A DNA stretch of 64,000 nt, taken from Terribacillus saccharophilus. Its GTDB lineage: Bacteria > Bacillota > Bacilli > Bacillales > Amphibacillaceae. The notes under the pieces are model-generated. The model saw only the letters and a program-made list of their open reading frames with translations, had not been told where the DNA came from and did no database searches. Shown piece by piece: positions 56,333-64,000 of the stretch. Position 1 is the first letter of the stretch, and the number at the start of each line of letters is the position of its first letter. Location of the stretch: assembly GCF_002272745.1 (NCBI RefSeq), contig NZ_NPBD01000002.1, positions 124,001 to 188,000 of the forward strand. The letters run 5' to 3'. Made by a program: the position numbers and the translations under genes.

Positions 56333-57721
56333 ATGGAGGCTAACTTAACCCCGAAACAAATCGTAGCGCAGCTGGATCGTTATATTATCGGTCAGCAAAA
56401 TGCCAAGAGATCAGTAGCGGTGGCATTAAGGAACCGTTATCGCCGCATGCAGCTTGATAGTGATTTGCGTGATGAGATAACGCCGAAAAATATTCTAATG
56501 ATCGGACCGACAGGTGTTGGTAAAACAGAGATCGCCAGAAGGCTGGCGAAGCTTGTTGGGGCACCATTCATTAAAGTGGAAGCAACGAAATTCACTGAAG
56601 TCGGCTATGTCGGCCGTGATGTAGAATCGATGGTAAGGGATTTGGCTGAAGCTTCCGTAAGGCTTGTACGGGAAAACAAGATGGAAGCTGTTCAGGATAA
56701 AGCCGAGGAACAAGCCAAGAAGCGACTAGTCAAACTGCTTGTTCCTGAGACGAAAAAGCAGGCGAATAATTTCAAAAATCCATTCGAGATGCTCTTCAAC
56801 CAGCAGCAGAGTGAAGAGCCAGAAGAAAAACCTTCTGATGAGATCGAATCCAAACGAGCTCGTACAGAGCGGATGCTCGAAATGGGCGAGTTAGAAGACA
56901 CTATGGTAACAATTGAGATTGAGGAGCAGCAATCCTCAATGTACGATATGCTTCAAGGATCCGGTATGGAGCAGATGGGGATGAATATGCAGGATGCTTT
57001 GGGGCAATTCATGCCGAAGAAAAAGAAAAAGCGTCGCTTGCCTGTATCTGAAGCACGACCGCTTCTTGTTCAGCAGGAAGCGCAAAAGCTGATCGACATG
57101 GACGAAGTATCGCAGGAAGCAGTACAACTGGTAGAACAAGCAGGGATCATTTTCATCGATGAGATAGATAAAGTTGCTGCTAAAGGCGAGCAAGGTGCTA
57201 ACGTATCCCGAGAAGGTGTCCAGCGAGATATTCTTCCAATCGTAGAAGGTTCTACTGTGACAACAAAGTACGGACCTGTTAAGACAGATCATATTTTGTT
57301 CGTAGCAGCAGGGGCTTTTCATATGGCAAAGCCTTCTGACCTAATACCCGAGCTGCAGGGGCGTTTTCCGATCCGTGTTGAATTGGAGAAGCTATCTGTC
57401 GAGGATTTCAAGAAGATCCTTATCGAGCCATCAAACGCATTGCTGAAGCAATATAAGGCATTATTGGAGACGGAAGGTATAAATGTAGAGTTTACGGACG
57501 AAGCTGTTACCAGACTAGCGGAAGTGGCTTTTGAAGTGAATCAGGAAACAGATAATATCGGAGCTCGTCGTCTTCATACCATCTTGGAGAAGCTGCTGGA
57601 AGACTTAAGCTTCGAAGCAGCTGATATAAACATGGGGACAATTCAGATCACCCCTAGCTACGTAGACGACAAACTAGCATCAATCGCAAAAAATAAAGAT
57701 CTGAGCCAATATATTTTATAA
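56333..57721 (+). CDS. clpY: ATP-dependent protease ATPase subunit ClpY (HslU)
   Basis: A 462-aa AAA+ unfoldase; ATG 56333 is 7 bases from GGAGG, and ATG 56330 overlapping the clpQ stop is the alternative. Motifs: [15 protein letters not shown] (Walker A), [15 protein letters not shown], a charged I-domain (about residues 130-235), IIFIDEIDK (Walker B), sensor arginines in [10 protein letters not shown] and the C-terminal tail KDLSQYIL that docks into ClpQ. It unfolds substrates for ClpQ. Confidence 0.96.
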   Translation: MEANLTPKQIVAQLDRYIIGQQNAKRSVAVALRNRYRRMQLDSDLRDEITPKNILMIGPTGVGKTEIARRLAKLVGAPFIKVEATKFTEVGYVGRDVESMVRDLAEASVRLVRENKMEAVQDKAEEQAKKRLVKLLVPETKKQANNFKNPFEMLFNQQQSEEPEEKPSDEIESKRARTERMLEMGELEDTMVTIEIEEQQSSMYDMLQGSGMEQMGMNMQDALGQFMPKKKKKRRLPVSEARPLLVQQEAQKLIDMDEVSQEAVQLVEQAGIIFIDEIDKVAAKGEQGANVSREGVQRDILPIVEGSTVTTKYGPVKTDHILFVAAGAFHMAKPSDLIPELQGRFPIRVELEKLSVEDFKKILIEPSNALLKQYKALLETEGINVEFTDEAVTRLAEVAFEVNQETDNIGARRLHTILEKLLEDLSFEAADINMGTIQITPSYVDDKLASIAKNKDLSQYIL

Positions 57722-57738
57722 CATTACAGGAGGAAATC

Positions 57739-58515
57739 ATGAAATTATTAGATAAAGCAAGAGATATAAACTTTATGCTGCAAAAGACAGCAGGAAAGGC
57801 TGTTAACTTCAACAATATGTCAGAGACATTGCAACAGGTTATTGAGAGTAACATCTTTATCGTAAGCCGCCGCGGTAAATTGCTCGGTGTTTCGATTAAC
57901 CAGGCAATCGAGAATGACAGAATGAAGCAAATGCTTGAAGAAAAGCAATTTCCGAAAGAGTATACAGAAGGACTTTTCCAAGTTCAGCAAACAACTGCAA
58001 ACATCGGTATCGATAGTCCCTACACAGCATTCCCTGTCGAGAACAAAGATCTTTTCCAGGGTGGTTTAACTACAATTGTACCGATTATCGGTGGTGGTGA
58101 ACGTCTTGGTACTTTGATTCTCAGCCGTCTTGCAGAAAACTTCAGTGATGATGATTTGCTGCTAGCTGAATATGGTGCTACAGTTGTCGGGATGGAAATC
58201 CTTCATCAGAAAACAGCAGAAATCGAAACAGAAGCGCGCAGCAAAGCTGTTGTGCAAATGGCGATTAGCTCCCTTTCTTATAGTGAATTGGAAGCAATCG
58301 AGCATATCTTTGAGGAATTGGACGGCAGCGAAGGTCTCCTAGTAGCAAGTAAAGTGGCTGATCGTGTGGGTATTACACGTTCCGTTATCGTTAACGCATT
58401 GCGAAAGCTTGAAAGCGCAGGAGTTATCGAGTCCCGGTCTCTAGGGATGAAAGGTACTTACATTAAAGTACTTAATAATAAATTCCTAGTTGAATTACAA
58501 AAACATACAAGCTAA
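57739..58515 (+). CDS. codY: Global transcriptional regulator CodY
   Basis: A 258-aa protein with AGGAGG before ATG 57739. The N-terminal GAF domain (residues 1-155) binds branched-chain amino acids; the C-terminal winged HTH has [20 protein letters not shown]. It represses stationary-phase, motility and amino-acid genes when isoleucine/valine and GTP are plentiful. It is the last gene of the xerC-clpQ-clpY-codY operon and directly precedes the fla/che operon it may control. Confidence 0.97.
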   Translation: MKLLDKARDINFMLQKTAGKAVNFNNMSETLQQVIESNIFIVSRRGKLLGVSINQAIENDRMKQMLEEKQFPKEYTEGLFQVQQTTANIGIDSPYTAFPVENKDLFQGGLTTIVPIIGGGERLGTLILSRLAENFSDDDLLLAEYGATVVGMEILHQKTAEIETEARSKAVVQMAISSLSYSELEAIEHIFEELDGSEGLLVASKVADRVGITRSVIVNALRKLESAGVIESRSLGMKGTYIKVLNNKFLVELQKHTS

Positions 58516-58520
58516 ACCAG

Positions 58521-58553
58521 AAGAAGCAGGCCAAATAGCCTGCTTCTTTTTTT
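58521..58553 (+). terminator. Terminator after codY
   Basis: AAGAAGCAGGC (58521-58531) pairs with GCCTGCTTCTT (58538-58548), followed by a run of T. Confidence 0.9.
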
Positions 58554-58927
58554 ATGTATTATTTGTGACTCTTATACTACATTTGATATGAAAATATTTA
58601 CATAATAGAAAGCCCTTACAAATAATGGCGGATTTGTGTAGGAAAATGTATTTAGTTATTACACATTTAAAGGGAAGTCAACCATATATCAACTGTGATT
58701 TTATAGGCTTTAATCACAATGCATAAAAAGTTAATACTAATATTACCTTGATTTATGTAAGCTGTTGGATATTGTATAGGTACAAAGGATTAGTATGCTT
58801 AGACCATTTTTACATATATAAGAAAATTATCATAGAATATATAGACACATCTTCCTCGTTTCAATACAATTATCGTGTACATTAGAGCTATTTCGACGTT
58901 ACGCATAGCAATCTGGGAGGGACTACG
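58554..58927 (+). other. AT-rich leader region of the fla/che operon
   Basis: About 370 bases without a gene between the codY terminator and flgB. No clear sigma-D promoter (TAAA then GCCGATAT) is visible. A sigma-A candidate at 58809-58838 and a partial CodY box are listed separately. The ribosome site GGGAGGG precedes flgB. Confidence 0.6.
58809..58838 (+). promoter_or_regulatory. Candidate sigma-A promoter of the fla/che operon
   Basis: TTTACA (58809-58814), an 18-base spacer and TAGAAT (58833-58838), 90 bases before the flgB start. The spacer includes a sequence related to the CodY box (58814-58828; 11 of 15 positions of AATTTTCWGAAAATT). Confidence 0.45.
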
Positions 58928-59326
58928 ATGGACCTATACGGCAAAACGATTCAAGCGTTGGATCGATCACTGGATTATGCCAATCTCAAAAATCAGACCA
59001 TTGCTAATAATATAGCTAATGCAGATACACCTGGGTATAAAACAGAAACAGTTTCATTTAAAGATACATTACAGGAGACGATGGAAGCAGGATTTACTTC
59101 AAAGCGTACGAATCCGAAGCATCTGATATTTGGCAGCTCAGAGGCATCGTCGGAATTCCAAGTATCCAAGCAAGAAGATACCTCTTACACCAATAGTGAA
59201 AACAACGTAGATATTGATAAGGAAATGTCTGAATTAGCTGATAATCAATTATACTATCAGGCGCTTGTCGACCGAATGAGCGGAAAATTCAACAGCCTAT
59301 CCAAAGTAATTACAGGAGGTAATTAG
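58928..59326 (+). CDS. flgB: Flagellar basal-body rod protein FlgB
   Basis: A 132-aa protein. It has the rod-protein N-terminal motif LKNQTIANNIANADTPGYKT and a C-terminal helix DKEMSELADNQLYYQALVDR. It forms the proximal rod with FlgC. It is the first gene of the fla/che operon, behind GGGAGGG. Confidence 0.95.
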   Translation: MDLYGKTIQALDRSLDYANLKNQTIANNIANADTPGYKTETVSFKDTLQETMEAGFTSKRTNPKHLIFGSSEASSEFQVSKQEDTSYTNSENNVDIDKEMSELADNQLYYQALVDRMSGKFNSLSKVITGGN

Positions 59327-59328
59327 GA

Positions 59329-59784
59329 TTGACTATTTTTTCTTCCTTAAATACTAGTGCCAGTGCGCTGACAGCACAGCGTTTGCGAATGGACGTTGTA
59401 TCATCCAATATTGCGAATGCAGAGACGACACGAGCAACCATCGATGAAGATGGGAACTATGTACCGTATAGACGCAAGATGGTTTCCTTAGAGACACAGG
59501 GAACAAACAACTTCTCGTCTTTCTTAGAACGTGCACAGGGCAAATCGTCTAATTCTAACGGAGTTAGAGTTTCTGAAATCACCGAGGATGAATCGGAATT
59601 TCAGATGGTCTATAACCCAACTTCGCCTGATGCGAACGAAGAAGGATATGTAGCAATGCCAAATGTCGATCCTTTGAAGGAAATGACAGATTTAATGAGT
59701 GCTACGAGATCCTATGAAGCTAACGTTACAGCAATGAATGCAACAAAAGGAATGCTTCAAAAAGCTTTAGAAATAGGAAAATAA
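59329..59784 (+). CDS. flgC: Flagellar basal-body rod protein FlgC
   Basis: A 151-aa protein from TTG 59329, 9 bases after AGGAGG and 2 bases after flgB; the next in-frame Met would lose the conserved SLNTSASALTAQRLRMDV. The rod signature VVSSNIANAETT and the C-terminal NPDV-type block MPNVDPLKEMTDLMSATRSY are present. Confidence 0.95.
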   Translation: MTIFSSLNTSASALTAQRLRMDVVSSNIANAETTRATIDEDGNYVPYRRKMVSLETQGTNNFSSFLERAQGKSSNSNGVRVSEITEDESEFQMVYNPTSPDANEEGYVAMPNVDPLKEMTDLMSATRSYEANVTAMNATKGMLQKALEIGK

Positions 59785-59797
59785 AGGGGGGTAACAA

Positions 59798-60097
59798 ATG
59801 GCAGTTGAAGGAATCAGCGGATTGGCCGGAACGAGTGGCCTAACTTCCGTAAAACAGGCAACGCCAGCTCAGGCTCAATCAAGCTTCACAGAAAGCTTAA
59901 AATCTGCAATCGAAAGCTTGAATGAAACACAGCAAGAATCGGATAAGATGACACAAGACCTTGCTGCAGGTAAGGTTGATAATCTGCATGATGTTATGAT
60001 TGCGTCTCAAAAAGCAAGTGTAGCACTGGATGCAGCTGTACAAGTACAGAAGAAAGCAATCGATGCTTATACAGAAATGATGCGCATGTCTATGTAA
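59798..60097 (+). CDS. fliE: Flagellar hook-basal body protein FliE
   Basis: A 99-aa protein behind AAAGGGGGG. FliE features: SFTESLKSAIESLNETQQES and the C-terminal LHDVMIASQKASVALDAAVQ. It links the MS ring to the rod. The order flgB-flgC-fliE-fliF is standard for Bacilli. Confidence 0.95.
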   Translation: MAVEGISGLAGTSGLTSVKQATPAQAQSSFTESLKSAIESLNETQQESDKMTQDLAAGKVDNLHDVMIASQKASVALDAAVQVQKKAIDAYTEMMRMSM

Positions 60098-60174
60098 TTA
60101 GGATATTTAATGTATCCTCAGTCAAAGTAGATATGCTTTTATTATGAATTTGACCTATGCTTTGGGGGAACAAG

Positions 60175-61791
60175 ATGAATCAGCGAATTGCAAGCTACAA
60201 AGAAAAGATAACGAGTTTCTGGCAGACAAGACCTGGATGGCAAAAAGCACTATTAATATCTACCCCGATTGTTCTTATTCTAATCATCGGTATCACTTCT
60301 TTTTTTGCAACAAAAGAAACGATGGTTCCGTTGTATAAAGATCTTTCTGCCCAAGAAGCTGGCAAGATAAAGGAAGAATTGGATGCGCAAGGTGTCAAGT
60401 ATGAGCTTCAAGGAAACGGATCAACCATCCTTGTGCCAGATACACAGGCGGAAGGACTGCTAGTTGATTTAGCAGCAGAGGGTCTGCCGGAAACGGGCAG
60501 TATTGATTATTCCTTCTTCAGCAACAACGCTTCATGGGGCATGACAGACAATGAATTTGATGTTATTAAACTCGATGCCTTACAGACAGAGTTGTCTACG
60601 CTTTTGACCAATATAGATGGCATCAAGAGTGCTAATGTAATGATTAATAAGCCTACTGATCCTGTATTCGTTACTGACGAGCAAGAAGAAGCATCTGCAT
60701 CAATCGTTTTGAATACAGAAACCGGCTATGATTTTCAGCCTGACCAGGTAGAAGCGATGTATCGCTTGGTTTCGAAGACTGTGCCGAATCTTCCTGAAGA
60801 AAACATTGTTATAACTAACCAGGATTTTGAGTACATCAACATGGATACTGCCAAAGCAGGCGGAGATGCTTATACAAATCAGATAGGCATCAAGCAGGAA
60901 GTTGAACAAGGTATCCAGCAGCGTGTGCAGCAAATGCTAGCAGCCATGGTCGGTGCTGAAAATGTTCGTGTATCGGTAACAACGGATATCGATTTTGATC
61001 AGGAAATACGCACAGAGGAACTTGTAGAACCTGTAGATGAAGAAAATAATGAAGGTTTGCCAGTAAGTGTGGAGACTATAACAGAAACATATGAAGGCGA
61101 ACCAACCGGAGACGGCGGAGTAGCTGGAACTGGTGAAGAAGAGGTTCCTAACATAGCTGCAGAGGATGAAACTGCCGGAGACGGTGCTTACAACAATGTG
61201 AAAGAATCTGTGAACTATGAATTCAACAAGATAAAGAAAGAAATCACTGAGAGTCCATATAGTATCCGTGATATCGGGATTCAAGTTGCTGTTGATAGTA
61301 ACAAGAACACCGCAGCACAGAACGGAGAGGCTCAACAGCTCACACAGCAAGAACAAACCCAGGTAGAAGAAAGTATCACCTCAATTTTGAATTCGATTGT
61401 CTCGACTTCCGTAGATGCGGAAGTAGCGCAGACAATAAATCCTGAAAACAGTGTATCAGTAGTCTTCCAGCCATTCGCTGCAAGTCAGGCTTCACAAGCA
61501 GATGACACAGCTGGTTCAGGAATCCCAGTATGGGCATATATTGCTGGCGGAGTTCTCTTGGCTGCTGTAGCAGTACTCGTTTTCATGCTCATCCGCTCCA
61601 GAAGGAATCAAGAGGAAGAGGAAGATGATCTGCTGGAGAAAGAAGTAACAGCAGCACCAGTGGTTGTCGAAGAAATAGATGATACTCCAGAAACGGAATC
61701 GACACTGAAACAAAAGCAATTGGAAAAATTAGCACAAGAGTCACCAGAAGATTTCGCTAAACTACTGCGAAGCTGGATGGCTGAAGATTAA
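60175..61791 (+). CDS. fliF: Flagellar MS-ring protein FliF
   Basis: A 538-aa protein; ATG 60175 is taken because GGGGGA lies 5 bases before it. There is an N-terminal membrane segment (about residues 25-44) and a C-terminal one (about 450-473). Between them are the ring-building motifs (YELQGNGSTILVP, GSIDYSFFSNNASWGMT) and an acidic loop rich in Glu/Gly (about residues 280-340). The C-terminal tail, ending LLRSWMAED, binds FliG. Confidence 0.95.
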   Translation: MNQRIASYKEKITSFWQTRPGWQKALLISTPIVLILIIGITSFFATKETMVPLYKDLSAQEAGKIKEELDAQGVKYELQGNGSTILVPDTQAEGLLVDLAAEGLPETGSIDYSFFSNNASWGMTDNEFDVIKLDALQTELSTLLTNIDGIKSANVMINKPTDPVFVTDEQEEASASIVLNTETGYDFQPDQVEAMYRLVSKTVPNLPEENIVITNQDFEYINMDTAKAGGDAYTNQIGIKQEVEQGIQQRVQQMLAAMVGAENVRVSVTTDIDFDQEIRTEELVEPVDEENNEGLPVSVETITETYEGEPTGDGGVAGTGEEEVPNIAAEDETAGDGAYNNVKESVNYEFNKIKKEITESPYSIRDIGIQVAVDSNKNTAAQNGEAQQLTQQEQTQVEESITSILNSIVSTSVDAEVAQTINPENSVSVVFQPFAASQASQADDTAGSGIPVWAYIAGGVLLAAVAVLVFMLIRSRRNQEEEEDDLLEKEVTAAPVVVEEIDDTPETESTLKQKQLEKLAQESPEDFAKLLRSWMAED

Positions 61792-61806
61792 AGGAGCAAT
61801 GAAGGA

Positions 61807-62820
61807 ATGGCAGCTGTGAAAGGACGTTTGACAGGAAAACAGAAAGCGGCGGTCTTGATGATCTCTCTTGGAGCTGATACGGCTGCGAACGTGTACAAGC
61901 ATTTGACTGAAGAAGAGATAGAACGCATGTCTCTTGAGATTTCTTCGGTCAAGAAAGTAGACAGTACAGAGAAGGAATCCATCATTGATCAATTTCACCA
62001 GATTGCCATTGCTCAGGATTATATATCCCAAGGCGGTATCGCCTATGCAAAGTCAATCTTGGAGAAAGCTCTAGGAGTGGATGAAGCTGCTGCAATCATG
62101 AACAGGCTGACATCCACCTTGCAAGTAAGACCATTTGATTTCGCGAGGAAAGCAGACCCAACTCAGATTCTCAACTTTATTCAAAACGAGCATCCTCAGA
62201 CAATTGCACTGGTGCTCTCTTATCTGGATCCGGAGCAATCCGGTCAGATATTGTCCGAACTGCCGCAGGACATGCAAGCAGATGTTGCGAAGCGTATCGC
62301 TACAATGAGCAGTACATCTCCTGAGATCATCAGTCAGGTCGAACAGATACTCGAGAAGAACTTGTCAGCGACTGCGACACAGGATTATACGCAGACCGGT
62401 GGTATACAGGCAGTTGTAGAAGTACTCAATGGAGTTGACCGCAGTACGGAAAGGACCATCCTTGATGAATTGGAAGTGCAAGATCCTGAGCTTGCCGAGG
62501 AAATCAAGAAGCGTATGTTTATCTTTGAAGATATTGTCACCCTGGATAATCGCGCGATACAGCGTGTCATCCGCGAAGTGGAAAATGATGATTTGAAACT
62601 CTCACTAAAAGTGGCAAGCGACGAAGTAAAAGATATTGTATTCCAGAATATGTCTGACCGGATGGCGCAGACGTTCAAGGAAGAAATGGAATTCATGGGG
62701 CCTGTACGCTTAAAGGATGTAGAAGAAGCGCAAAGCCGTATTGTTTCTGTTATTCGACGATTGGAGGAAGTTGGCGAGATAATCATATCCCGTGGCGGAG
62801 GAGATGACATCATTGTCTAA
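61807..62820 (+). CDS. fliG: Flagellar motor switch protein FliG
   Basis: A 337-aa protein. N-terminal LTGKQKAAVLMISLGADTAA, the middle-domain EHPQ motif (FIQNEHPQTIALVLSYL) and the charged C-terminal torque helix (LDELEVQDPELAEEIKKRMF) are present. It couples stator activity to rotor rotation and binds FliF and FliM. It overlaps fliH by 8 bases. Confidence 0.96.
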   Translation: MAAVKGRLTGKQKAAVLMISLGADTAANVYKHLTEEEIERMSLEISSVKKVDSTEKESIIDQFHQIAIAQDYISQGGIAYAKSILEKALGVDEAAAIMNRLTSTLQVRPFDFARKADPTQILNFIQNEHPQTIALVLSYLDPEQSGQILSELPQDMQADVAKRIATMSSTSPEIISQVEQILEKNLSATATQDYTQTGGIQAVVEVLNGVDRSTERTILDELEVQDPELAEEIKKRMFIFEDIVTLDNRAIQRVIREVENDDLKLSLKVASDEVKDIVFQNMSDRMAQTFKEEMEFMGPVRLKDVEEAQSRIVSVIRRLEEVGEIIISRGGGDDIIV

Positions 62821-63559
62821 TATCTGGCAATCAGTTGCAGTGCAAGAGTCGAAAGTAATCGGTATAAAACCAATCAAGCTATCACTGGAGACAGCTGATG
62901 GTTCTGAACATGCGGTATCTTTCCAAGCTGAGAAGGAATGGTCAGATCAGTATGTGCAGGATGCGAAGACAGAAGCTGACCAAATACTGACAGCTGCCAA
63001 ACAGGCAGTGGAAGAGCAAAGAGAGCAGTGGGAAACAGAGCGGCAGGAATTGATGGAGCAAGCACAGCTGGAAGGATATCAAAAAGGCTTTGCAGCTGGA
63101 CAGCAGGAAGGCCTGCAGTCGTATCAAGCGAAGCTTCAAGAAGCACAGAAGCTAATCGAGCTTGCGCAGCAGGACTACAAAGCTACGGTCGAAGGTAGCG
63201 AGGATGCTCTGCTTGAGCTTGGATTGAGGCTTGCAGAAAAGATTCTTCATGAAAAGCTGGAGGAAGAACCGGAAAGCTATCTATCACTAGTAAAGGGTGC
63301 GATTGCTGACTGGAAAGAACGGTCCGATCTACGCCTTTACGTCCATACAGACAGTTATGAACTTGTTCTACAGCAAAAAGAGGAATTAGCTTTGCTGACT
63401 GGAAAAGATTTTGACCTTATGATTATGCCTCAACATGATTTGCTCGCTGGCGGCTGTATCCTTGAAACAAAGCATGGAAGAATTGATGCGAGCATTGATT
63501 CACAACTAACTGTTCTCCGAGAAAAGTTGTTTGAAATCAGACGAGAGGAATCCGTTTGA
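62813..63559 (+). CDS. fliH: Flagellar export apparatus protein FliH
   Basis: A 248-aa protein. The start is uncertain: TTG 62813 lies 9 bases after GGAGGAG, ATG 62804 is immediately next to it, and GTG 62792 precedes it. The central Gln/Glu-rich helix (about residues 50-120) contains GYQKGFAAGQQEG, the GxxxG pattern of FliH, and the C-terminal V-ATPase-E-like domain follows. It regulates the FliI ATPase. The stop overlaps the fliI start (TGATG). Confidence 0.9.
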   Translation: MSNIWQSVAVQESKVIGIKPIKLSLETADGSEHAVSFQAEKEWSDQYVQDAKTEADQILTAAKQAVEEQREQWETERQELMEQAQLEGYQKGFAAGQQEGLQSYQAKLQEAQKLIELAQQDYKATVEGSEDALLELGLRLAEKILHEKLEEEPESYLSLVKGAIADWKERSDLRLYVHTDSYELVLQQKEELALLTGKDFDLMIMPQHDLLAGGCILETKHGRIDASIDSQLTVLREKLFEIRREESV

Positions 63560-64000
63560 TGTTAGGGCGATATGTTGATGAGTTGGATAACTTGGATACC
63601 TACAAACGATATGGAAGAATTCACAGGGTCATTGGATTACTGATTGAATCACACGGTCCAGTCACAAGTGTTGGCGAAGTCTGTTATATTCATCCTTCTT
63701 CAAGTTCAGGAGAAAGGTTCCTGGCAGAGGTCGTCGGATTTGATGACGAAAAAGTGTTGCTTATGCCTTTTGCTCCCTTGAAAGATGTTGGGCCTGGCTG
63801 CTTGGTCGAAGCGACTAGTTCGCCATTGTCAGTCAAGATAGGTCATGGATTGATCGGCAGCATCATTGATCCGTTAGGACAGCCGTTAGATGGCAGTATG
63901 CTCCCTAAAGGCTTGAAGTCGTTTACAACGGATCGTAATCCTCCTAACCCAATGACTAGGCCTCGGATTTTAGAGCCCCTGGAGACGGGGGTACGGGTAA
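63559..64000 (+). CDS. fliI: Flagellum-specific ATPase FliI, 3' end cut by window
   Basis: The first 147 codons are visible, from ATG 63559 overlapping the fliH stop. The N-terminal beta-barrel region reads YKRYGRIHRVIGLLIESHGP, followed by GLIGSIIDPLGQPLDG and NPPNPMTRPRILEPLETGVR, all diagnostic for FliI/F1-beta-type ATPases. The Walker A motif lies beyond the right edge. Confidence 0.95.
   Translation, partial: MLGRYVDELDNLDTYKRYGRIHRVIGLLIESHGPVTSVGEVCYIHPSSSSGERFLAEVVGFDDEKVLLMPFAPLKDVGPGCLVEATSSPLSVKIGHGLIGSIIDPLGQPLDGSMLPKGLKSFTTDRNPPNPMTRPRILEPLETGVRV

Noticed and set aside
62792..62812. Longer fliH start at GTG 62792
   Set aside because: It lies ahead of the GGAGGAG ribosome site, which fits TTG 62813 better; the start remains uncertain.

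Overview
The window comes from the chromosome of an endospore-forming, motile member of the Bacillaceae. From about position 6,386 to the right edge, the gene order follows the well-known Bacillus subtilis yloA-to-fliI segment almost gene for gene. spoVM, codY, remA and fapR, plus AGGAGG-type ribosome sites with frequent TTG and GTG starts, point the same way. The protein sequences are clearly diverged from B. subtilis. I would guess the Virgibacillus/Oceanobacillus/Terribacillus side of the family, but I cannot fix the genus from sequence alone.

Layout. (1) 1-5,855 is an AT-richer, poorly conserved flank. It holds the 3' part of a secreted DUF4832-type glycosidase-like protein, an AlkD-like DNA alkylation repair protein, a CPBP membrane protease, and long stretches of decayed sequence, including an unidentified frameshifted gene and a recognisable wreck of the RNA helicase gene dbpA. 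(2) 5,856-10,823 carries a GNAT acetyltransferase, rqcH (ribosome rescue) and a calcium P-type ATPase. (3) 10,945-24,104 is the yloC-remA-gmk-rpoZ-coaBC-priA-fmt-rsmB-prpC-prkC-rsgA-rpe-thiN cluster: nucleotide and CoA metabolism, replication restart, translation initiation, rRNA methylation and the PASTA kinase/phosphatase pair. (4) 24,151-30,463 has the 26-residue spoVM, rpmB on the minus strand, yloU-yloV, sdaAB-sdaAA and recG. (5) 30,473-34,890 is the FapR-controlled lipid operon fapR-plsX-fabD-fabG-acpP with an exact FapR operator, followed by rnc. (6) 35,285-41,634 is smc-ftsY-ylxM-ffh (chromosome organisation and the signal recognition particle). (7) 41,714-48,852 is rpsP-khpA-ylqD-rimM-trmD-rplS-lepB-rbgA-rnhB-ylqG-ylqH. 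(8) 49,053-58,515 is sucCD-dprA-topA-(trmFO remnant)-xerC-clpQ-clpY-codY. (9) 58,928-64,000 begins the fla/che operon: flgB-flgC-fliE-fliF-fliG-fliH and the start of fliI.

The most interesting content is what has been lost or altered inside an otherwise conserved region. trmFO survives only as two recognisable fragments between topA and xerC, behind an intact consensus promoter. def is missing between priA and fmt, and rlmN is missing between rsmB and prpC. A reversed DUF1128 gene separates rnc from smc. khpA appears to start at a non-AUG codon. There are also regulatory candidates: the FapR box, a near-consensus cre upstream of sucCD, a stem-loop in front of rnc, and a palindrome at the CPBP promoter. 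I found no CRISPR array, no intact insertion sequence, no tRNA or rRNA gene, no prophage and no obvious new multigene defence or metabolic system.
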